DNA of 64,000 bases, taken from contig BROE01000023.1 of assembly GCA_036571765.1 (NCBI GenBank), positions 2,176,688 through 2,240,687 of the forward strand, in the 5' to 3' direction. Position numbers and translations under genes: made by a program. The notes beneath the pieces were generated by a model. The model saw only the letters and a program-made list of their open reading frames with translations, searched no databases and was not told where the DNA came from. This DNA comes from Plecoglossus altivelis. Its lineage: Eukaryota > Chordata > Actinopteri > Osmeriformes > Plecoglossidae. Numbering within the stretch: the stretch's first letter is position 1; each line of letters begins with the position of its first letter. This document shows positions 61,101 to 64,000 of the stretch, piece after piece.

Positions 61101-63288
61101 CACTCTAATTGGCCAACCGCAGTGTCATGGCCCGTAAACAAGATGTAGCTACAAAAAAACACCAGAGAACCAACACTGGGTGACATTTTGATCATGTTTG
61201 TTCAAAAATCAAAGAGGGAGAGCCTTTTAAAACATCTAATAGGGACAACTGCCTTTAGGGGCATATGTAGATGAGAGGATGGCCCCACAGAGACAGTCTT
61301 TGTGACCAGATCAAGGCTCAATCGCTCTCACAGAGCCAGAGATGAAAAGAAAACAATTATTTGCTCGGCCCCACTGCAGATTCTCTCTTAGCCAGACTTC
61401 TCTCAATCCACAAACATAAAATGAGCTATTGAGACTCAATCAATATTCTCTGTCCAATCGTTCAACTGAAGCAAGTAGACTGTGACTCAACGTGATTAAG
61501 CCATTGAGATGGACATTCAGTGTCCTGCTGAATGAATTGTCCCCTGTGATCCTGTAGCCTGCAGACCCGGCAACAGCAAGCGGTAACGGATGAACAAGGC
61601 TCTCAGTTCCTTCCGTACCAACAAGATGGACTCCTTCAATCAAGGCAGCCAACCAAACTCCTCTCATCTCCATTAGAGAGCAAACACCTGCTCTATCCTC
61701 CATCCTTACAATTAGCACCATGGCTAACGAGCAGCCGCGGCTGGAAACCTGATCACTCAGCTGAGCAACACGCAGGCTCGTCAGTGTGCTCAGACACCAG
61801 GCAGCTTCCCTCTCCATTCGCCTCTTCTCTCCGTGCCGCGCTCTGAGGACGCAGTTTTTTCCGTTTTGGTCGTTTCTTTTTCTGTTGTTGTACATAACGC
61901 CTCTCAAGATCGTTGCCGGCTAAGACTGAGAGCGGCGCTCCCTCGGTCTCCGAACAGAGGGAGAGAGGAACGGCAGGTGTTGCCGCCATTTGTTTTTGCA
62001 CTAATTCCACTTATGCTGACCACCAGGGGCCTGTTGGTGAAAACATTGCCCGATTTCCCTAATCAATGGAAGTCCCTCCAAGCCTGCCTGGCACATGCAA
62101 TAAATGCTGCTGTTTTTACGAATAGGCTGCAGATGTTGCTTCAAATTCCAATTCGTTCTTTTGTGGGGTTGGCCAAAGTGTGAGGGGTGGGGGTGGCACA
62201 TACTCACAGCACTGTAAATAAAACACAATTCACTCATTCAAAGTACGCACAGATGCTGAAATGAAACGCAGCATAGATCTGCATGCACAAACTCCCTCCC
62301 ATCAAATGGTAATCTGTAATTAATCTAGCAATTTAGTTCCACAAGCTAAGTAGCAAATCACAAACAAATCCGTAGACACCCACGCAAACCCTCAGGTGTG
62401 TACAGACACAAACTCATGCAATGCAGCCATGCTGTGAGGTGGCCACAGCCATGTGTGTACACATACCAATACATATTTCAGTGACTTCATACAAGCCTCG
62501 GGGAATTTAATCAAATCAAAATGCATGTTGTTCGACAAAGATGCTGCAGTGGATTGCTGCGCAGACACATAATGCCTGTCTGTAAGCTATAGTAACCATC
62601 TGCTTGGATGGTTCAAGCATGTTAGCACATTCAGCAGCTCTCGTCAACATGTCATTTCTTTCGATGAAAGCTTTTGACAATCAGATACATTTAAAATTCC
62701 TACTGGCACCATGATATTTGATAGCTACAGAGGGTCTCTACACGCACATATATGGACGTTTCAACTTCCCTTTGAGTGGTAAAGATGTGTATATTTATCT
62801 AACTACTATCCTTTAAGGCAAACCATGTCTAGTTACTTTGCTATGTGGTACATATTTGAGTTTTTATATCTTTTCACAATTCAGGACAGAAATGGTGGGT
62901 AGGTGCATTCACAAGACGTGACACATGACAAGGGATGAGGAGCTATTGGTCACCTTGGGATGTAGGTAATCAGGACTCAAACCAGTGAAATTTAACCCTT
63001 TAATTTGACTTTAAACCAATTTGACGTCTATGTGTATTCTACATGATACTCAATGATATTTTAATATTGTTTCTAAAGGTGAAAGTTCACATGGCTGGCC
63101 CAAAAGGAATATGGAATTCGCAATAGTTGCAGCACAATAATGATATGCAGTTGTCAACACCACCAACACAGTCACTATGGGGAGGGGTGAGGAGTGGATG
63201 ACATGGCAGGAAGGTGGAGGAGGTTGGCTCAAAGACAGAATCCAAATACCTGGACGTAAAACCGGCAAGAGCGTTCTCGTTTCTGCAG
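17004..63288 (-). CDS. adgrl3: adgrl3 (latrophilin-3), 3' portion, 13 constitutive exons seen
   Basis: This is a postsynaptic adhesion G-protein-coupled receptor. In the family, latrophilins bind teneurins and FLRT proteins across the synapse and signal through a tethered agonist exposed at the GPS site. Joining the minus-strand exons 63250-63288, 56534-56717, 52179-52301, 50874-51079, 48355-48531, 39685-39894, 36644-36864, 32386-32452, 30938-31029, 24460-24628, 24194-24319, 23790-23886 and 17004-17965 gives one uninterrupted 890-residue frame. Every intron begins GT except one GC, every intron ends AG, and all phases match. Domain order is late GAIN, GPS, 7TM, cytoplasmic tail. The tail motif YIPSYLNNHERS followed by EQNRNLMNKLVNN is what I recognise as latrophilin-3 rather than latrophilin-1 or -2. 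The 5' exons lie outside the window. Which teleost lphn3 paralogue this is cannot be told from the window. Confidence 0.95.
18391..18417. repeat. (AC)n microsatellite
   Basis: This is a run of about 13 AC units within the intron before the alternative tail exon's downstream region. Confidence 0.95.
18954..19009 (-). CDS. adgrl3: adgrl3 alternative tail exon: 18-nt insert or early C-terminus
   Basis: The acceptor is ccctaaaag after a pyrimidine-rich tract. Read after ...SASLNR, the segment gives E-PYRETSMGVKLNIAYQM and then TAA at 18954-18956, a short alternative C-terminus. An internal donor (gtatgg) after ACAA ends an 18-nt version at 18992. Joined to the terminal exon that version gives E-PYRET-K-GILNN, still in frame. 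The peptide matches the alternative PYRETSMGVKLNIAYQ end and the PYRETK insert known to me in mammalian latrophilin-3. Mammalian tails of the early-stop type run further; here the stop comes right after YQM. Long-form use might instead reflect intron retention, or a further donor at AT|gtaatt. Both are open. Confidence 0.75.
22560..22930. promoter_or_regulatory. candidate CpG-dense intronic regulatory element
   Basis: About 18 CpGs fall within roughly 170 bases (22740-22910), against sparse CpG around it. It includes a 19-base tandem duplication of a C-rich unit (22701-22738) and the perfect 12-base palindrome TCGAGATCTCGA at 22805-22816. This fits an enhancer or small CpG island, but function is only inferred. 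Confidence 0.35.
23790..23886 (-). CDS. adgrl3: adgrl3 exon, cytoplasmic tail
   Basis: This 97-nt exon (phase 0 in, phase 1 out) encodes SRIRRMWNDTVRKQSESSFM then TGDITSSASLNR plus G. It is nearly identical to mammalian latrophilins in this stretch. Acceptor cctcag, donor gtaagc. The leftover G pairs with AG from either the tail exon near 19009 or the terminal exon at 17965; both make GAG (Glu). Confidence 0.96.
24194..24319 (-). CDS. adgrl3: adgrl3 exon, helix 8 and proximal cytoplasmic tail
   Basis: This 126-nt exon (42 codons, phase 0 both sides) encodes VRKEYGKCLRTHCCSGKSVE then SSIGSGKSTASRAPGRYSTG and SQ. It begins the cytoplasmic tail with the conserved VRKEYGKCLR and a CC pair that could be palmitoylated (inference). 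It follows a 140-nt GC-AG intron whose 3' end is GT-repeat rich. Acceptor ttccacag, donor gtacag. Confidence 0.96.
24320..24459 (-). other. adgrl3 GC-AG intron, 140 nt
   Basis: The transcript begins gcaagg and ends tgttccacag. The 3' half is a GT-rich tract (24325-24362 on the plus strand reads CA-rich) in place of a normal pyrimidine tract. This is the shortest intron in the window. Confidence 0.9.
24460..24628 (-). CDS. adgrl3: adgrl3 exon, TM6 and TM7
   Basis: This 169-nt exon (phase 2 in, phase 0 out) encodes SWVIGAVALLCLLGLTWAFG (TM6), LMYVNESTVVMAYLFTIFNS and LQGMFIFIFHCVLQKK (TM7). The motifs LGLTWAFG and FNSLQGMFIFIFHC are hallmarks of adhesion GPCRs. Acceptor gttgcag. The donor is AAG|gcaagg, a GC rather than GT site. 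No GT donor preserves both the QKK end and the phase to the next exon. Confidence 0.97.
25725..25751 (-). CDS. adgrl3: adgrl3 27-nt alternative microexon, intracellular loop 3
   Basis: This 27-nt segment has acceptor gcatgacag and donor gtaagatg. It inserts NYQDYEPEI between DNI and KSWVIG, in frame with both neighbours. Mammalian latrophilin-3 has, as I recall, an optional nine-residue insert at the same position (NYEDNRPFI), which shares N-Y-x-D and the length of nine. Loop 3 contacts G proteins, so inclusion may tune coupling. A GCATG motif, the RBFOX core, sits three bases before the acceptor AG. Confidence 0.8.
26689..26830. mobile_element. MITE-like inverted-repeat element, about 142 bp
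   Basis: The left end, ending in GGGACACCT at 26713, and the right end, starting AGGTGTCCC at 26805, are imperfect inverted repeats of about 25 bases. The internal part is about 90 bases without coding potential. The GGGACACCT end resembles short non-autonomous DNA elements common in teleost genomes. A TA-type target duplication is possible but not clear. Confidence 0.55.
28335..28376 (-). CDS. candidate 42-nt cassette exon in adgrl3 intracellular loop 3 (unproven)
   Basis: This lies in the 6,309-nt intron between the TM5 and TM6 exons. The minus strand shows a long T/C tract, the acceptor ctttag, 42 nt without a stop in the adgrl3 frame, and the donor gtaagatg. The insert would read YRYYDGCVIVEWH between split codons. 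Spliced directly to the TM6 exon, its last two bases TG plus A make TGA. Spliced to the 27-nt microexon, TG plus C makes Cys and the frame stays open. I do not recognise this peptide from known latrophilins. It could be a real regulated exon or a chance pair of splice sites. Confidence 0.35.
30482..30524. repeat. CA repeat followed by C20
   Basis: A short CA run is separated by eight bases from 20 consecutive Cs (30505-30524). Confidence 0.9.
30938..31029 (-). CDS. adgrl3: adgrl3 exon, end of TM5 and intracellular loop 3
   Basis: This 92-nt exon (phase 0 in, phase 2 out) encodes LNVIFLGIALYKMFHHTAIL then KPDSGCLDNI plus AA. It completes TM5 and enters intracellular loop 3. Joined straight to the TM6 exon it gives ...DNI-K-SWVIG. 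Joined to the 27-nt microexon it gives ...DNI-NYQDYEPEI-KSWVIG. Acceptor ctctacag, donor gtaaga. Confidence 0.96.
31030..32385 (-). other. adgrl3 intron, 1,356 nt
   Basis: It holds a GT repeat (CA on the transcript) at 32340-32363 beside the TM5 donor, a CT-rich tract at about 32010-32125 and GA-rich sequence at about 31590-31650. No exon was recognised. Confidence 0.6.
32340..32363. repeat. (GT)n microsatellite next to the TM5 exon donor
   Basis: On the transcript this is a CA repeat starting about 23 nt after the donor of the 67-nt exon. Confidence 0.95.
32386..32452 (-). CDS. adgrl3: adgrl3 exon, extracellular loop 2 and start of TM5
   Basis: This 67-nt exon (phase 2 in, phase 0 out) encodes V(split)-CWLRLDTYFIWSFIGPATLIIM. 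The cysteine of CWL is the conserved ECL2 cysteine that bonds to TM3. Acceptor cttgcag after a C-rich tract, donor gtaaag. A CA repeat starts about 23 nt into the following intron. Its length is not divisible by three, so skipping would break the frame. Confidence 0.96.
32453..36643 (-). other. adgrl3 intron, 4,191 nt
   Basis: It holds a G-rich plus strand at 32457-32600, a CpG-bearing patch at about 33960-34330, an alternating GT/GC tract at 35336-35480, CT-rich sequence at 35721-35900 and a short TA repeat at 36594-36609. No exon was recognised. Confidence 0.6.
36644..36864 (-). CDS. adgrl3: adgrl3 exon, TM3 and TM4
   Basis: This 221-nt exon (phase 0 in, phase 2 out) begins IACAVFAALLHFFFLAAFTW and ends SYGTDR plus GT. 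TM3 contains the FTWMFLEGVQLY signature; TM4 is YFYLVGYGVPALIVAVSAAV. The donor was placed at GT|gtgagt rather than two bases earlier, because the next exon supplies G to complete Val and because gtgagt is the better site. The acceptor is preceded by a very C-rich tract. Confidence 0.97.
36865..39684 (-). other. adgrl3 intron, 2,820 nt
   Basis: It begins next to the TM3 exon with a G-rich plus strand (36865-36940), then a GA repeat (36979-37004), a GT repeat (37529-37561), a CA repeat (about 37688-37709) and a GT repeat running into 22 Gs (38039-38088). No exon was recognised. Confidence 0.6.
38039..38088. repeat. (GT)n running into G22
   Basis: About 14 GT units lead directly into 22 Gs (38067-38088). 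Confidence 0.95.
39685..39894 (-). CDS. adgrl3: adgrl3 exon, TM1 and TM2
   Basis: This 210-nt exon (70 codons, phase 0 in and out) begins NTDPVHDLLLDVITWVG and ends INRSDQP. TM1 is VITWVGILLSLVCLLISLFT; TM2 covers NLCISLFIAESLFLVGI. The intracellular loop FFRGLQSDRNTIHKN is the conserved family-B2 GPCR loop 1. Acceptor catctcag, donor gtaggt. It is preceded by the longest intron in the window (8,460 nt). Confidence 0.97.
45059..45114. repeat. (GT)n running into poly-G
   Basis: Two GT runs separated by gcat end in nine Gs. Confidence 0.95.
46045..46106. repeat. (GA)n microsatellite
   Basis: This is a GA run of about 30 units with a single T interruption. Confidence 0.95.
48355..48531 (-). 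CDS. adgrl3: adgrl3 exon, GPS autoproteolysis motif and tethered agonist
   Basis: This 177-nt exon, phase 0 on both sides, encodes 59 residues from QSKENFNPNCSF to AHVEVK. It holds the GPS: four cysteines (residues 10, 29, 41, 43 of the exon), the tryptophans of SFWGY and GYWST, and the cleavage tripeptide H-L-T at exon residues 45-47. Cleavage is expected between L and T. The freed N-terminus TNFAVLMAHVEVK is the tethered agonist. All catalytic residues are present, so the receptor should self-cleave. Sequons NCS and NRT are visible. Acceptor cttcacag, donor gtaagg. Confidence 0.97.
48532..50873 (-). other. adgrl3 intron, 2,342 nt
   Basis: No exon was recognised. It holds a C12 run followed by an AC repeat at 50173-50196 and further CA-rich sequence to about 50265. 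Confidence 0.6.
50173..50196. repeat. C12 followed by (AC)6
   Basis: Twelve Cs lead directly into six AC units. Confidence 0.9.
50874..51079 (-). CDS. adgrl3: adgrl3 exon, GAIN subdomain B
   Basis: This 206-nt exon (phase 1 in, phase 0 out) encodes EIRIAFVLYKHIGAYLSTEN, then ASMKLGSEAMATNYSVIVNS, then PVITAAINKDTNKVYLSDPV and IFTLKHLQ. Acceptor ctctcag, donor gtaagt. It is the GAIN-B beta-sandwich immediately before the GPS. N-glycosylation sequons N-A-S and N-Y-S are visible. The match to latrophilin-3 is high along the whole exon. Confidence 0.96.
51080..52178 (-). other. adgrl3 intron, 1,099 nt
   Basis: No coding sequence was seen. It has a poly-C run near 51377-51388 and A-rich sequence near 51890-51910. 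Confidence 0.6.
52179..52301 (-). CDS. adgrl3: adgrl3 exon, GAIN domain
   Basis: This 123-nt exon (phase 1 in, phase 1 out) encodes LEVARMSTDGNLPDLKFPQ then GGHGNSIHLSASTLKQHGRN. Acceptor ccttgcag, donor gtaggt. It continues the GAIN domain beta-sandwich. The family pattern LEVARLST-G, DLKFP, and LSA-TLKQ-GRNG is intact. The next exon supplies GT to finish the glycine codon. Confidence 0.96.
52302..56533 (-). other. adgrl3 intron, 4,232 nt as assembled
   Basis: It contains CA-rich DNA (about 52370-52465), the N gap at 52779-53470 flanked by poly-G, a short AT repeat near 54160-54173, a poly-C run near 54287-54296 and CA-rich sequence near 54915-54945. The flanking exons join in phase, so no expected exon is lost in the gap. 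Confidence 0.7.
52779..53470. other. assembly gap (692 N) inside a G-rich repeat
   Basis: The left edge reads gtggcaggg then a T and nine Gs; the right edge reads gtggc then ten Gs. The similar edges suggest an unresolved G-rich tandem repeat. Open frames running across the Ns are meaningless. Confidence 0.9.
56534..56717 (-). CDS. adgrl3: adgrl3 exon, GAIN subdomain A region
   Basis: This 184-nt exon starts in phase 0 with AMVETVNNLLQPQ and ends in phase 1 after ...VQENTDNI plus one base. Acceptor tggcag, donor gtaagt. It encodes helices of the GAIN domain (MVETVNNLL, LRAATMLLDTVEQGAFVLADNLLKTDI by parts). This extracellular domain carries and catalyses autoproteolysis. The residues align without gaps to the latrophilin family segment I know. 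The split codon completed by the next exon reads CAG (Gln). Confidence 0.96.
56718..63249 (-). other. adgrl3 intron, 6,532 nt
   Basis: It contains the candidate coiled-coil exon at 60534-60662 and a CT-rich tract at about 58410-58470. AT-rich stretches with TAATTA-like motifs lie around 57540-57740 and 58500-58870; these look like conserved non-coding sequence but were not tested. Nothing else coding was seen. Confidence 0.6.
60534..60662 (-). CDS. candidate terminal exon encoding a short coiled coil, inside adgrl3 intron (unproven)
   Basis: The minus strand has a strong acceptor (a run of Ts, cccttcaattcctttgcag) followed by 42 open codons and TGA. The peptide begins TLQRYMDRVSSQLWSICDQV and continues DNVHQRVVRLKG. 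Hydrophobic residues L2, M6, V9, L13, I16, V20, V23, V27 and L30 keep strict 4-3 heptad spacing, as in a coiled coil. AATAAA (60538-60543) overlaps the last codons. The frame is phase 0, so it could follow the 39-nt adgrl3 microexon and end the receptor before the GPS. Alternatives are a gene or processed-pseudogene fragment, or chance. I do not recognise the protein. Confidence 0.3.
   Translation of the reverse strand, partial: TLQRYMDRVSSQLWSICDQVDNVHQRVVRLKGLNFFTYALIN
63250..63288 (-). CDS. adgrl3: adgrl3 39-nt microexon, GAIN domain
   Basis: This 13-codon exon encodes LQKRERSCRFYVQ and is phase 0 on both sides. The acceptor reads ttttgcag and the donor gtattt. It corresponds to the short LQKRE-C-R-Y-Q segment of mammalian latrophilin-3, just before AMVETV, in the GAIN domain. 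Being 39 nt and symmetric, it could be skipped without changing frame. A second AG six bases downstream would give a 33-nt form. I chose the longer one because it restores the LQ seen in mammals. Confidence 0.9.
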
Positions 63289-64000
63289 CTGCAAAACCCC
63301 GGGAACAATGGAAGAGTTAGTGAAAAGGTCAAAACCACAAACATGTTCTTGTACCTTGAAAAGATAGAGAGGGGGGGTGATACAGAACCTACAACTCTTG
63401 CTAATTAAGTGTTTTCTATTTTACATAAACTGTACAAAAGCTGCCTGTACATTAATTATGCCCTCTCTTGGAAAACATCACAAAAACCTAGTCTTAATTA
63501 GCACCAAAATGAGGCACGCTGCCCTAGTGGGGATTGGACAGCGAGACATTGTTGCTCTTTCAAGTGGACTTTCAAGGTTACCAGCTGGTCCTCTGGGTAC
63601 AAGGAAGTAAGAGGAAGTAAGGAGAACTATTTAACCTGGAAACCTCTGTCACAGCGTTTGGAGGGCTAAAGCTAAAAAGAGTTTGGCATTAGCATACTAG
63701 GGTCTGACATTAGCAGGTCACTCCAGAGAACAAGAGCACCAACTGGCTAATTGTAACTACTGTGAGTTCAAACATCGTCTTGAATTTTCGAAGGGGCTAG
63801 GATAAGTGTTCTAAAAAAAACCAACGGTCTACTTTGATGTAGCTTAGTGGTTAGCTTCGTAGCTGTGCAAATGGCCCTTAAGATCTGTATTGGGTGCTGT
63901 CTTTCCTGTGAAGGAGCCTCCTGCTCCACATCAGAGCCCCATCCCCTGGATGAGCTCCCGTTAGCGCCTCCATGCTACCTCCCCTTTGATCATGAAAGTG
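63289..64000 (-). other. adgrl3 intron (5' end outside window)
   Basis: No coding sequence was seen. The stretch is AT-moderate with no repeats of note. The preceding adgrl3 exon lies beyond the window. Confidence 0.7.

Noticed and set aside
63835..63870. tRNA-like A-box sequence (tagcttagtggttagc)
   Set aside because: No B box or cloverleaf follows, so neither a tRNA nor a tRNA-derived SINE can be supported.
1..64000. CRISPR arrays, operons, phage or bacterial defence genes
   Set aside because: Everything recognisable is intron-split vertebrate sequence; repeats are simple microsatellites without regular spacers.

Overview
The window is vertebrate genomic DNA, most likely from a ray-finned (teleost) fish. 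The protein-coding content is split into short exons with canonical splice sites. Simple repeats (CA/GT, GA/CT, poly-G) are dense. The gene is an adhesion-GPCR whose introns are far shorter than in mammals. One short inverted-repeat element resembles a teleost MITE. There is no prokaryotic, phage, CRISPR or mobile-gene content.

One gene dominates: the 3' part of latrophilin-3 (adgrl3/lphn3) on the minus strand. Thirteen constitutive coding exons, from a 39-bp microexon at 63250-63288 to the terminal exon at 17004-17965, were joined by splice site and phase. They total 2,673 nt (890 codons plus stop). In transcript order they encode the end of the GAIN domain, the GPS cleavage exon, all seven transmembrane helices and the cytoplasmic tail ending in a PDZ-binding T-S-L. 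The N-terminal lectin, olfactomedin and HormR exons would lie beyond 64000. Only the paralogue number (fish have more than one lphn3 copy) and the species stay open.

Layout by region: 1 to about 15300 is intergenic DNA downstream of the gene, with no convincing coding sequence. About 15300-17003 is the probable 3' UTR. 17004-63288 holds the exons and introns. 63289-64000 is the next intron. An N gap (52779-53470) lies in a G-rich repeat inside an intron and removes no expected exon.

The most interesting layer is alternative splicing. A 27-nt microexon (25725-25751) in intracellular loop 3 keeps frame. An unlisted 42-nt candidate exon (28335-28376) has excellent splice sites but makes a stop unless the 27-nt exon follows it. 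A tail exon at 18954-19009 can be skipped, used as an 18-nt in-frame insert, or read to an early stop. A GC-AG intron of only 140 nt follows TM7. An open, coiled-coil-like candidate terminal exon lies at 60534-60662 in a GAIN-domain intron. These are read from sequence alone and need transcripts or cross-species alignment to confirm.
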